Shown one piece after another: positions 16,423-24,703 of a stretch of DNA of 64,000 bases; the first letter of the stretch is position 1, and each line of letters opens with the position of its first letter. Below the pieces are notes generated by a model. It had not been told where the DNA came from, ran no database searches, and saw only the letters and a list, made by a program, of their open reading frames with translations. This stretch comes from Cronobacter condimenti 1330 (GTDB taxonomy: Bacteria; Pseudomonadota; Gammaproteobacteria; Enterobacterales; Enterobacteriaceae): the NCBI RefSeq assembly GCF_001277255.1, contig NZ_CP012264.1:1922001-1986000 (forward strand). The letters are read 5' to 3'. Both the position numbers and the translations under genes were made by a program.

Positions 16423-17808
16423 TTACTCATCAAACCCGTTCTTTGCCGCCACCTGGCGGTACCATTCACCGCTCTTTTTAATCGTGCGTTTCTGGCTTTC
16501 CAGATCGAGTGACACAAAGCCGTAGCGGTTCTTGTACGCATTGCACCAGGACCAGTTATCAATAAAGGTCCACATGTGGTAGCCCAGACAGCGGCTGCCT
16601 TCGCTTAAGCCTTTATGCAGCCATTTCAGGTGATCGCGCACAAACGCAATGCGGTAATCGTCCTGAATCTGTCCGTCTTGTTCAAAGCGCTGTTCGTTTT
16701 CAACGCCCATGCCGTTTTCTGAGATATAACAACGCGGGTTGCCATACTCTACACGCAGGCGGGTGAGAATGTCGTAGATGCCTTTCTCATAGATTTCCCA
16801 GCCGCGATACGGGTTCATTTTACGCCCCGGCATTTCATAGGCGCTAAAGAACCACTCCGGCATAAACGGACTGTCAGGATTAACCTGCGAATCACGACAC
16901 TGAATACGCCGCGGCTGATAGTAATTGATGCCGAGCAGATCCACCACACCGGCGGCCAACAGTTCTTTGTCGCCAGGCTGGCAGGCGGGCAACTGATCGT
17001 ACTGAGACAGCAGCGCTACCAGATCCTCCGGGTAGCTGCCGCGAAGCGCCGGGTCGAGGAAGCTGCGGTTGAACATGAGATCGGCGATATGCGCAGCCTT
17101 CACATCCGCCGGGTTTTGCGAGCGCGGGTAGGAGGGCGTGAGGTTCAGGATGATGCCGATTTCGCCACCGTCGTTACGTTCGCGATAGGCCTTTACCGCA
17201 CGGGCATGCGCCAGCATTGTGTGGTACGCCACCGTCGCCGCGCGGCGGAAATCGACCACGTTCGGATAGTGGAAATCATACAGATACCCGCCTTCTACCG
17301 GCACAATCGGCTCGTTGAAGGTAAACCAGTGCGTTACGCGATCGCCAAACAGCTCAAAACAGGTGCGGGCATATGCTTCATACGCATCGATAACCTTGCG
17401 ATTCTCAAAGCCGCCCTGCTCCTGGAGCGAGAGTGGCATGTCGAAGTGAAACAAGTTAATAAATGGCGTGATGCCCTGGCGCAGCAGCTCGTCAATCACC
17501 TGATTGTAGAACGCGACAGCCTCCTGATTCACCGCGCCTGTGCCGTCCGGGATCAGTCGCGCCCATGAGACAGACGTGCGGAAGGTGTTGTGATTGAGCG
17601 CTTTTAGCAGCGCAATATCCTCTTTCCAGTGCTCATAAAACGTCGAGGTCTGCGCCGGGCCGACCCCGTGATGAAAGCGCTCCGGCTGCAGGCGGAACCA
17701 GTGGTCCCAGATGGTGGGCGTTTTGCCGTGGCTCAGGCTTTCACCTTCCGTTTGCGGCGCCGAGCTGGCGCTGCCCCACCAGAATCCTTCAGGAAATGAG
17801 TAGTGCAT
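16423..17808 (-). CDS. GH1 6-phospho-beta-glucosidase
   Basis: Cytoplasmic hydrolase of phosphorylated beta-glucosides delivered by the PTS. The 461 residues match GH1 length. The acid/base motif TFNEP (about residue 170) and nucleophile motif YISENGMG (about 365) are intact. The C-terminal NRYGFVSLD followed by KRTIKKSGEWY resembles the phosphate-binding end of 6-phospho-beta-glucosidases. Three in-frame ATGs lie at 17820, 17814 and 17808; I choose 17808 because GAGG sits six bases upstream, but the longer starts are possible. It follows the EIIC gene after a 53-base gap with a hairpin. Confidence 0.92.
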   Translation of the reverse strand: MHYSFPEGFWWGSASSAPQTEGESLSHGKTPTIWDHWFRLQPERFHHGVGPAQTSTFYEHWKEDIALLKALNHNTFRTSVSWARLIPDGTGAVNQEAVAFYNQVIDELLRQGITPFINLFHFDMPLSLQEQGGFENRKVIDAYEAYARTCFELFGDRVTHWFTFNEPIVPVEGGYLYDFHYPNVVDFRRAATVAYHTMLAHARAVKAYRERNDGGEIGIILNLTPSYPRSQNPADVKAAHIADLMFNRSFLDPALRGSYPEDLVALLSQYDQLPACQPGDKELLAAGVVDLLGINYYQPRRIQCRDSQVNPDSPFMPEWFFSAYEMPGRKMNPYRGWEIYEKGIYDILTRLRVEYGNPRCYISENGMGVENEQRFEQDGQIQDDYRIAFVRDHLKWLHKGLSEGSRCLGYHMWTFIDNWSWCNAYKNRYGFVSLDLESQKRTIKKSGEWYRQVAAKNGFDE

Positions 17809-17831
17809 ATCCATCCTCATAGCTCAGTCAA

Positions 17832-17852
17832 ACGCCTGCCAACAGGGCAGGC
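17832..17852 (-). other. Intercistronic hairpin between EIIC and GH1 genes
   Basis: ACGCCTGCC and GGCAGGCGT form a nine-bp stem in the 53-base gap after the EIIC stop. There is no good T-tail on the minus strand (TTTGACTG). It may set differential mRNA stability within the operon or act as a leaky terminator. Confidence 0.5.
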
Positions 17853-17861
17853 GTGAAAAAA

Positions 17862-19181
17862 TCAGGCGTTGTTCGTGACGGTGTCACTTGCGGGCGACTC
17901 TTGTGCTGATTCCTGTTTCTGTAGTGTGCGTTCATAGGCTTTCACAAACGGGTAGTACATCAGCGCCGACATCACCATACAGATAAGGCACATGACTACC
18001 GGGCTGAAGGCCCAGTTTGCCGCCCACGAGGCCCCGATAGGCGCCGGTGTGGTCCATGGCGTCAGCGAGACGACCTGCGCCAGCCAGCCGAGTTTGGTCG
18101 CAGTCCAGGCCAGGACTGCGTTGACCATCGGCACCAGAATAAACGGCAGGAAGAAAACTGGGTTCATGATGACCGGCGCGCCGAAAAGAATCGGCTCGTT
18201 GATGTTAAACAGGCTTGGCACGACGCCCATTTTGCCAATCGTACGCAGGTGTATGGCGCGGCTTCGCAGCAGCAGAAATGCCAGCGGCAGCGTTGAGCCC
18301 ACCCCGCCAATCAGCAGGTAGTGATCCCAGAAGCCTTGCAGATAAATATGCGGTAACGCACCACCTGCCGCCAGCGCGGCCTGGTTGGCAGAGAGATTCG
18401 CCATCCAGAAGGGATTCATGATGCCCGTAACGATAAGCGCGCCATGAATACCGGCAAACCAGAGAATTTGGCAGATTAAAACGGAAATCAGGATCGCCGG
18501 CAGCGAGTCGGAGGCGGCTACCAGCGGTGAGAGCAGGTGCATAATCGCTTCCGGCAGGATCATGCCGGTGGTGGATTCGATAATCAGGTTGAGCGGATGC
18601 AGCGTAAAGACAATCACCACCACCGGGATCAGGATTTCAAACGAACGCGCCACGCCCGTTGGCACCTCTTTCGGCAGGCGAATCGTAATGTTGTGACGCT
18701 TCAGGAACGCATACATTTCACTTGCGTAAATGGCTGTAATCAGCGCGGTGAAAATGCCCTGACCGGAGAAATATTGTGTAGAAATAGTGCCGTCTTTATA
18801 AGGGGCAGCGACCAGCAGAAACGCCATAAATGCCAGCAGGCCAGTCATGATCGGGTCAAGCTTGTAGTGCTTGCCAAGGCTTGCGCCAATCCCGACCGAG
18901 ATAAAAAACGTCATCACACCCATGCTTAAATTGAACGGCAGCATCAGCTGTTCACGATATTTCAGCGAGAGATCGAGCCAGGCGCGGCAGAAGCCGATTT
19001 GGGTGTCCGGCGAGAAGGGCGGAAAGATAAACACCAGCAGAAACGAACCGATAATCATAAACGGCAGGGCGGCAAGGAAACCGTCCCTGATCGCCACGAC
19101 ATGACGCTGCGAACCCATCGCGCCCGCCAGCGGCGTAATTTTGTTTTCAATAACATGGACCATACTCTGGTACAGACTCAT
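17862..19181 (-). CDS. PTS EIIC permease, cellobiose/diacetylchitobiose family
   Basis: Membrane EIIC component of the lactose/cellobiose-type PTS. The 439 residues carry about ten hydrophobic segments. Conserved stretches include the N-terminal GSQRHVVAIRDGFLAALPFMIIGS, IHGALIVTGIMNPFWMANLSAN, and NINEPILFGAPVIMNP, the substrate-loop signature of the family. It is first in the cassette; ATG at 19181 follows AAGGAAA. No EIIA or EIIB gene accompanies it, so phosphoryl transfer must come from elsewhere. A LacI-type palindrome lies 52-67 bases upstream. Confidence 0.93.
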   Translation of the reverse strand: MSLYQSMVHVIENKITPLAGAMGSQRHVVAIRDGFLAALPFMIIGSFLLVFIFPPFSPDTQIGFCRAWLDLSLKYREQLMLPFNLSMGVMTFFISVGIGASLGKHYKLDPIMTGLLAFMAFLLVAAPYKDGTISTQYFSGQGIFTALITAIYASEMYAFLKRHNITIRLPKEVPTGVARSFEILIPVVVIVFTLHPLNLIIESTTGMILPEAIMHLLSPLVAASDSLPAILISVLICQILWFAGIHGALIVTGIMNPFWMANLSANQAALAAGGALPHIYLQGFWDHYLLIGGVGSTLPLAFLLLRSRAIHLRTIGKMGVVPSLFNINEPILFGAPVIMNPVFFLPFILVPMVNAVLAWTATKLGWLAQVVSLTPWTTPAPIGASWAANWAFSPVVMCLICMVMSALMYYPFVKAYERTLQKQESAQESPASDTVTNNA

Positions 19182-19232
19182 GAGGCGTTTCCTTTATCAG
19201 GCAGGGGGAATGGCGCTCAGTGTGAAACAAAA

Positions 19233-19248
19233 TGGAAACCGGTTTCCA
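19233..19248. promoter_or_regulatory. Perfect LacI/GalR-type operator upstream of EIIC
   Basis: TGGAAACCGGTTTCCA is a 16-bp perfect palindrome with the CCGG centre typical of AscG/GalR-type boxes. It lies 51 bases before the EIIC start and is the obvious target for the LacI-type gene of the same cassette. Confidence 0.8.
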
Positions 19249-19342
19249 TGCATCTGTTGCTTGATTGTTGGCGGGATCACTTTTATTGAAGGAAACGTCG
19301 TGAAAGCGTGAGAAGTGTCACAAAGCGCGGAAACGACAGTGG

Positions 19343-19369
19343 CAAAAAGCCCCCGGCGTGCGCCGGGGT
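19343..19369 (-). terminator. Terminator of cfa
   Basis: On the minus strand a CCCCGGCG/CGCCGGGG-type stem with a short loop, followed by GCTTTTTGCC, seven bases after the cfa stop. Confidence 0.85.
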
Positions 19370-19375
19370 TAATGC

Positions 19376-20524
19376 TTATCGGGCAACGCGCAGGCCGTTT
19401 TCGACGCCGCGGCTGAACACCACCTGCCAGAGCTGAATATCCCGCGCACGGAATGCGCCTGCACAGGCATTAAGGTAGTAAGTGAACATGCGTTTAAAGC
19501 GTTCAGAATAGTTATCGGCGATATCAGGCCAGGCAGCCAGAAAACGCGCGTACCACGCCATCAGCGTTTTGTCGTAGTCAGCGCCGAAATTGTGCCAGTC
19601 TTCCATCACAAAATGCGGCTCGCTGGCGGCGGCAATCTGGCGCGCCGACGGCAGGCAACCGTTCGGGAAGATATACTTATCAATCCACGGGTCGACATTA
19701 TTGTCGGTCTTACGCGAACCGATGGTATGCAGTAAAAACAGCCCGTCAGGCTTCAGGTTGCGGTCAGCGACGTCAAAGTAAGTGGCGTAGTTTTTCGGCC
19801 CGACGTGCTCGAACATGCCCACCGACACAATACGGTCAAACTGCGCATCAAGATCGCGGTAATCCTGCAAAAGGATAGTTACGTCCAGCCTCTCACAGCG
19901 GTCCTGTGCCATTTTTTGCTGCTCGGCGGAAATGGTCACGCCGGTGACCGAAACGCCATAATGGCGCGCCGCGAACGCTGCCAGCCCGCCCCAGCCGCAG
20001 CCGATATCCAGCAGTGTCATGCCGGGTTTTAATTCCAGTTTTTCGCAAATAAGTTTCAGCTTCGCCTGCTGGGCGTCCACCAGGTTATCCGCCTCTTTCC
20101 AGTAGCCGCACGAATACTGCATGTAGGGATCAAGCATGCGGCTGAAGAGGTCATTACCAAGATCGTAATGCTCTTTACCGACAATCCAGGCGCGCTTTTT
20201 CGATTGCAGATTAAACAGGCGGGCGCCCAGAATGCGCAGCGTATCTTTAAGGTGATGGGGCAGCTGGTCTTCAAGCCCGGCGCGCAGCACTTTTGTGAAG
20301 AACAGGTCGAGGCGCTCGCATTCCCACCAGCCGTCCATATAGCTTTCGCCAAGCCCGAGTGAGCCTTCCTGTAAAACTCGCTTAAAAAAATCAGGGTTTT
20401 TCACCTGGATATCGGAAGGCGCAGCGCCGTTAACGGCGATCCCGGCCCGGCTGAGCAGTTCAGATGCGATGCGATACCAGTGGTTGTCCGGTATGCTGAT
20501 TTCTTCTATACACGATGAACTCAT
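19376..20524 (-). CDS. cfa: Cyclopropane-fatty-acyl-phospholipid synthase
   Basis: Methylates double bonds of unsaturated acyl chains in membrane phospholipids using S-adenosylmethionine, mainly at entry to stationary phase and under acid stress. The 382 residues match E. coli Cfa. The SAM-binding motif LLDIGCGWGGLAAFAA is near residue 170. Other conserved pieces are YDLGNDLFSRMLDPYMQYSCGYW and IVSVGMFEHVG. ATG at 20524 is preceded by GGAGAAGCT. Two promoters are readable upstream: a housekeeping type at 20742-20770 and a sigma-S type at 20562-20568. A hairpin with a T-run lies in the long leader. Confidence 0.97.
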   Translation of the reverse strand: MSSSCIEEISIPDNHWYRIASELLSRAGIAVNGAAPSDIQVKNPDFFKRVLQEGSLGLGESYMDGWWECERLDLFFTKVLRAGLEDQLPHHLKDTLRILGARLFNLQSKKRAWIVGKEHYDLGNDLFSRMLDPYMQYSCGYWKEADNLVDAQQAKLKLICEKLELKPGMTLLDIGCGWGGLAAFAARHYGVSVTGVTISAEQQKMAQDRCERLDVTILLQDYRDLDAQFDRIVSVGMFEHVGPKNYATYFDVADRNLKPDGLFLLHTIGSRKTDNNVDPWIDKYIFPNGCLPSARQIAAASEPHFVMEDWHNFGADYDKTLMAWYARFLAAWPDIADNYSERFKRMFTYYLNACAGAFRARDIQLWQVVFSRGVENGLRVAR

Positions 20525-20561
20525 AGCTTCTCCATCACTACTGTGATCAGAACCTTCAAAG

Positions 20562-20568
20562 AGCGTAG
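20562..20568 (-). promoter_or_regulatory. Proximal sigma-S-type promoter of cfa (P2)
   Basis: CTACGCT on the minus strand, with C at -13, is a sigma-S-like extended -10. The predicted start is about 32 bases before the ATG, matching the RpoS-dependent cfa P2 known in E. coli. Confidence 0.55.
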
Positions 20569-20670
20569 TCGCAATTTTCGGTGTGTGAGAAATATCACGG
20601 AAAGGTCCGTGAGCCTGATATCCGACGTAGAACAGAGGAAGGGGATGACCCTTGCCAGAAATGTCATTCC

Positions 20671-20699
20671 AAACAAAAACGGGAGCCAGCGGCTCCCGT
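20671..20699 (-). terminator. Hairpin plus T-run between punC and cfa, inside the cfa P1 leader
   Basis: Nine-bp perfect stem ACGGGAGCC/GGCTCCCGT with a three-base loop, followed on the minus strand by TTTTTGTTT. It is 125 bases after the punC stop, so it can terminate punC. It also begins about 36 bases after the predicted cfa P1 start and would be transcribed in that leader. Confidence 0.75.
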
Positions 20700-20741
20700 T
20701 ACTACATAATATTTATGGTAATTATCAAAGAGCCGCGAACC

Positions 20742-20770
20742 AGTATAGGCCTCGCTTTTCGATGATTCAA
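20742..20770 (-). promoter_or_regulatory. Distal housekeeping promoter of cfa (P1)
   Basis: TTGAAT, exactly 17 bases, TATACT on the minus strand. The predicted start near 20735 gives a leader of about 210 bases, agreeing with the long-leader cfa P1 transcript of E. coli. Confidence 0.75.
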
Positions 20771-20780
20771 CCGTTGATGG

Positions 20781-20792
20781 TTAGCAAGCTAA
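20781..20792. promoter_or_regulatory. Exact SlyA-type box upstream of cfa P1
   Basis: TTAGCAAGCTAA, the published SlyA consensus palindrome, 10 bases upstream of the cfa P1 -35 element. The identical 12-mer occurs in the slyA promoter at 37540-37551. Function here is inferred. Confidence 0.6.
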
Positions 20793-20823
20793 TAACAAAA
20801 AATGCATATTATCGCTCGCCTGA

Positions 20824-21987
20824 TTACCCCTGCGCGACGCGGCCTCCGCGCAGGTACCAGCCAAGCCACGCCAGCAGTACCGTTGACAGCATCACGCTGG
20901 TGGTGGAAAGCAGCGGCGTTGCCACAAGCCAGGAGACCACCAGACTCGCCACAAAACACAAGCCCAGTTGCAGCGTATTTTGCAGCGCCGCGGCGCGCCC
21001 GGTCGCCTGCGGGAATGGCAGCAGCGCCGCGGCCACCACAATAGGATAAATTGCGCCATTTGCCATCGCCATCAGGCAGAAGGGGATTAAGAGCGTGGTA
21101 AGCGTCACCGTGTCGCTTAACCCCACAAGCCAGGTCGCGACAACGCTCAGCGCGTAGCCCACCAGCAGCCAGGGCAGAAGTTTTTCTCCCTGCCATTTTT
21201 GCAGCGCGCTGCGACAACCGTAGCCGCCCACCATAAATGCAATTGTTTGCGGCACATAGCTCAGACCAATCACGGCCGGGCTGTACCCCATTTCGTGAAG
21301 GATAAACGGCGAGCCGGTGAGCCACGCAAAAAAGCTGGCGGAGCAGGCAGCATAGATAAGCACATTGCCGCTGTAAGCTTTAGAGCGCAGCAGCATGCCA
21401 AAGCTCAGCGGTACACCGTCGTGGTTGCCCTGCGGCGCGCCCGCAGGCAGACGCAGCGCCGGGATCATTAACACCAGCGTAATCGCAAACAGCACGACGA
21501 AAATCGCCTGCCAGTCAAAATGGTTCAGGATCCAACTGCCAAGCAGCGGTGCCAGTGCCGGAGAAAGTCCGACCAGCGGCATAATGGTGGCGAAGATACG
21601 GCGTGCCTGTTGGGCCGGGTAGCGGTCGGTCACCAGCGCCTGCCAGCTTACCGCCGCCGAGCAAACACCGACAGCCTGAAGGAATCGCAGCGCCAGCAGG
21701 GCGCCTGCGCTCTGCACCCATACGGTGCCAAGACAGCCTATGGCGAAAATCCCAAGTCCTGCCAGCAGCACAGGACGGCGGCCAAAGCGGTCAGAGAGTG
21801 GGCCCCAGACTAATTGCGCGAGCGCGAAGCCCGCAAGGAACAGGCTTAGGGAGGCGCTGATGGCCGAAGGTGCAGTGTGGAGATCCGCTTCGATGGCGGC
21901 GAACGCCGGCAGATACATATCGGTCGCCAGAAAACCAAGCACACTCAGCCCGGCGAGCCAGCAAAGAAATCCTTTTGTAGGTCGCAT
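20824..21987 (-). CDS. punC: Bcr/CflA-type MFS transporter PunC (YdhC)
   Basis: Inner-membrane major facilitator protein of the DHA1 drug/nucleoside group, 387 residues with 12 predicted membrane segments. The MFS motif WGPLSDRFGRRPVLLAGL lies at about residues 60-77. Divergent from the LysR gene punR, the same arrangement as ydhC/ydhB in E. coli, where PunR activates punC for purine nucleoside use. ATG at 21987 in the 111-base divergent region. It ends slightly short of the E. coli length (about 403). Confidence 0.92.
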   Translation of the reverse strand: MRPTKGFLCWLAGLSVLGFLATDMYLPAFAAIEADLHTAPSAISASLSLFLAGFALAQLVWGPLSDRFGRRPVLLAGLGIFAIGCLGTVWVQSAGALLALRFLQAVGVCSAAVSWQALVTDRYPAQQARRIFATIMPLVGLSPALAPLLGSWILNHFDWQAIFVVLFAITLVLMIPALRLPAGAPQGNHDGVPLSFGMLLRSKAYSGNVLIYAACSASFFAWLTGSPFILHEMGYSPAVIGLSYVPQTIAFMVGGYGCRSALQKWQGEKLLPWLLVGYALSVVATWLVGLSDTVTLTTLLIPFCLMAMANGAIYPIVVAAALLPFPQATGRAAALQNTLQLGLCFVASLVVSWLVATPLLSTTSVMLSTVLLAWLGWYLRGGRVAQG

Positions 21988-22098
21988 AACGTTAACTCAC
22001 TTCTTAATACGCGAAAGAGCCAGGAGTGTACGGAGTGCAATCCGGCTTGTGAAACGCTAATATTTGCCGTTTCCGTTCAAATTTTTTGCAGGCAGAAA

Positions 22099-23013
22099 AT
22101 GTGGTCCGAATATTCTCTTGAAGTGGTGGACGCCGTGGCGCGCAACGGCAGCTTCAGCGCGGCGGCGGCAGAACTTCACCGCGTGCCTTCTGCGGTCAGC
22201 TATACGGTACGTCAGCTCGAAGAGTGGCTCGCGGTAGCGCTCTTTGAGCGTCGGCACCGCGATGTGGTCCTGACGCCTGCGGGCAGCTGGTTTTTGCGTG
22301 AAGGACGTTCTGTTATCAAAAAAATGATGATCACCCGACAACAGTGCCAGCAGATAGCGAACGGCTGGCGCGGCCAGCTTTCCATCGCCGTGGACAATAT
22401 TGTGCGCCCTGAACGTACCCGCCGTCTGGTACTCGATTTCTACCGACACTTTTCCGATGTGGAGTTACTGGTGTCGCAGGAGGTGTTTAACGGCGTCTGG
22501 GATGCCCTGGCCGACGGGCGCGTAGAGCTTGCCATCGGCGCCACGCAGGCTATCCCGGTCGGGGGCGGGCGCTTTGCGTTTCGCGATATGGGGGCGTTGA
22601 GCTGGCGCTGCGTGGTGGCGAGCCACCATCCGCTGGCACAACAGGCGGGCGCGTTGACTGACGATCAACTGCGCGATTACCCGTCGCTGGTGCTGGAGGA
22701 TACCTCGCGCTCGCTGCCCAAACGCATCACCTGGCTTCTGGATAACCAACGGCGCGTGGTGGTGCCGGACTGGTACTGCGCTGCCGACGCGCTTGGCGAG
22801 GGGCTCTGTATCGGTATGGTGCCGACGCACTTTGCGAAGCCATGGCTTGATAGTGGGGCGTGGCACGCGCTGACGCTGGACAATCCCTTTCCTGATGCGG
22901 CCTGTTGCCTGACGTGGCGCCAGAGTGATGCCTCGCCCGCGCTGCGCTGGTTGCTTGATTATCTGGGGGACAGTGAAACGCTGAACCGGGAGTGGCTGCG
23001 GGAGCCTGCGTAA
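22099..23013 (+). CDS. punR: LysR-family activator PunR (YdhB)
   Basis: A 304-residue LysR-type regulator. It opens MWSEYSLEVVDAVARNGSFS, followed by the winged helix-turn-helix (AAAAELHRVPSAVSYTVRQLE) and a type-2 periplasmic-binding-like effector domain, near-identical to YdhB. ATG at 22099 is chosen by homology; the frame is open far upstream across the punC start, which cannot be coding. Expected role: adenosine/purine-responsive activation of punC. A 9-bp inverted repeat (GGGAGCCTG) overlaps the stop codon at 23000-23023. Confidence 0.94.
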   Translation: MWSEYSLEVVDAVARNGSFSAAAAELHRVPSAVSYTVRQLEEWLAVALFERRHRDVVLTPAGSWFLREGRSVIKKMMITRQQCQQIANGWRGQLSIAVDNIVRPERTRRLVLDFYRHFSDVELLVSQEVFNGVWDALADGRVELAIGATQAIPVGGGRFAFRDMGALSWRCVVASHHPLAQQAGALTDDQLRDYPSLVLEDTSRSLPKRITWLLDNQRRVVVPDWYCAADALGEGLCIGMVPTHFAKPWLDSGAWHALTLDNPFPDAACCLTWRQSDASPALRWLLDYLGDSETLNREWLREPA

Positions 23014-23031
23014 ACAGGCTCCCGGCGGGGA

Positions 23032-24057
23032 TTAACGACGATAGTCGCGGAACGGACCGTCCGCCACCGAGCGGCGTTCGATAAGGCGTGGATGCACCTC
23101 AATGGTCTGTGACTCTTCGCGTTTATTCACGATTCGGTCCAGCAGCATATTAAAGGCGGTCTGGCCCAGCGTCTCTTTTGGCTGATGAATTGTCGTCAGC
23201 GCCGGGCTAAAGAAGCGGGCGTTACGCACATTATCGTAGCCGATAATGGAAATATCCTGCGGCACGCGCAGCCCCATTTCATCCGCGGCGCAAATCGCGC
23301 CCATTGCCATGATATCACCGCCGCAGAAGACGGCTGTCGGGCGCTGCGGCTGCGAGAGGATCTGCTGCATCGCGCGGTAGCCGGATTCTGGCTCAAAATC
23401 GCCCTGCACAATCCAGTTTTCCGGCACGTTAATAGCTGCTTCTTCCAGTGCTTTCATAAAGCCGGAGAAACGTCCCACGCCGGTGTTGCGCTCAAGCTGG
23501 CCCGGGATCACGCCGATATCGCGATGCCCGCGCTCAATGAGATAACGACCCGCGAGATAACCGCCCTGAAAAGCGTTATCGATAACCGAGTCGGTGAAGT
23601 CCGCTTTGGCTTCGCCCCAGTCCATTACCACCATCGGAATGTGACGATACTCTTCAAGCGTTGCCAGCAGTGGCTCCGGGTATTCCGAGCACATCACCAG
23701 CAGGCCGTCCACACGCTTTTGCGCCATCATCGACAGGTACGCCCGCTGCTTTTCCAGATTGTTATGCGCGTTGCCAAGGATAAGCGTATAGCCTTTCGCA
23801 AAGCAGCTGTTTTCAACGGCTTCGATAATTTCTGCGAAATAGGGCGCTTCGCTGCTGGTCGCGAGTAGCCCGATAGATTTGGTGTGGTTCACCTTCAGGC
23901 TGCGCGCCACGGCGCTTGGCGAATAGTGTAATTCTTTAATCGCTGCCCATACCGCGTTGCGCGTCTCTTCCGCCACAAAACGGGTTTTGTTAATTACATG
24001 TGAGACTGTTGTTGTAGAAACGTTTGCTCGCTTCGCGACGTCTTTAATTGTTGCCAT
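23032..24057 (-). CDS. purR: Purine repressor PurR
   Basis: LacI-family repressor of purine synthesis genes with hypoxanthine or guanine as co-repressor. All 341 residues match E. coli PurR in length and pattern: HTH TIKDVAKRANVSTTTVSHVI, hinge YSPSAVARSLKVNH, and the corepressor domain with DWGEAKADFTD and GYDNVRNARFFSPALTT. It is convergent with punR, 18 bases apart. PurR-like half-sites lie at 24014-24029 inside the gene start and at 24101-24116 upstream, consistent with the autoregulation known in E. coli. Confidence 0.97.
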   Translation of the reverse strand: MATIKDVAKRANVSTTTVSHVINKTRFVAEETRNAVWAAIKELHYSPSAVARSLKVNHTKSIGLLATSSEAPYFAEIIEAVENSCFAKGYTLILGNAHNNLEKQRAYLSMMAQKRVDGLLVMCSEYPEPLLATLEEYRHIPMVVMDWGEAKADFTDSVIDNAFQGGYLAGRYLIERGHRDIGVIPGQLERNTGVGRFSGFMKALEEAAINVPENWIVQGDFEPESGYRAMQQILSQPQRPTAVFCGGDIMAMGAICAADEMGLRVPQDISIIGYDNVRNARFFSPALTTIHQPKETLGQTAFNMLLDRIVNKREESQTIEVHPRLIERRSVADGPFRDYRR

Positions 24058-24100
24058 TAATAATTACTCCAGACCCCTGGCTGAGCCCTGTAAAATCACG

Positions 24101-24116
24101 GGTTAATCGTTTGCCT
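24101..24116. promoter_or_regulatory. Candidate PurR box in the purR upstream region
   Basis: GGTTAATCGTTTGCCT shares 8 of 11 conserved positions with the PurR consensus (ANGCAANCGNTTNCNT), with a strong right half. It is 44 bases upstream of purR. A weaker 7-of-11 match at 24014-24029 lies within the first codons. Confidence 0.45.
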
Positions 24117-24349
24117 GTACACACCCCTGTGTGCCACGAGGGGACGTGCGGCATGCCGGGAAACGCGACATTTAGCGTGAGGAGGGGTCGATGGCCGGTA
24201 CCGAATAAAGTAGCGACGAATTTTGGCTTATCTTTATCGAAAGGGGAAGAGGGAAAACGCATATCTGGTTAAATGTCGCAGGATTTTTCGGCCCGATTAT
24301 GTAAAAATGCGCTCTACCTGTTTTTTGTGGGGTCTTTGAGGAGAATACC

Positions 24350-24439
24350 ATGAGTACCGATCTGAAATTTTCGCTGGTGACGACTGTTGTTGTGCTGGGT
24401 TTAATTGTGGCAGGCGCGTTTACTGCCATCCTGCATTAA
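24350..24439 (+). CDS. ynhF: Small membrane protein YnhF
   Basis: A 29-residue single-span membrane protein reading MSTDLKFSLVTTVVVLGLIV then AGAFTAILH, nearly identical to E. coli YnhF in sequence and length. GAGGAG lies seven bases upstream of ATG. It stands between purR and ydhP, as in E. coli. The role is unknown. Confidence 0.95.
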   Translation: MSTDLKFSLVTTVVVLGLIVAGAFTAILH

Positions 24440-24703
24440 GCGTGTCGCGGGAGAACGCGTCCGTTCTCCCGCTCTCTTTATACAATTCCTGCGCTTAACG
24501 CACTTTCCTTCGCTGTTGCCTTTCTTTTTCACGTTATTCCCTTATGATTCGCTAATAACACTATTTGCGTAATCTTTAACATATACGCAATAATATTTTG
24601 CTGTTTTTGTTACTTATCGATTCGGTCTGAACATGCCATCCTTTCTGCGTCCTGCTGTTACGCCGGTGTATTCGGCGCTGTTGTACAATTTCTGGAGCAA
24701 TTA

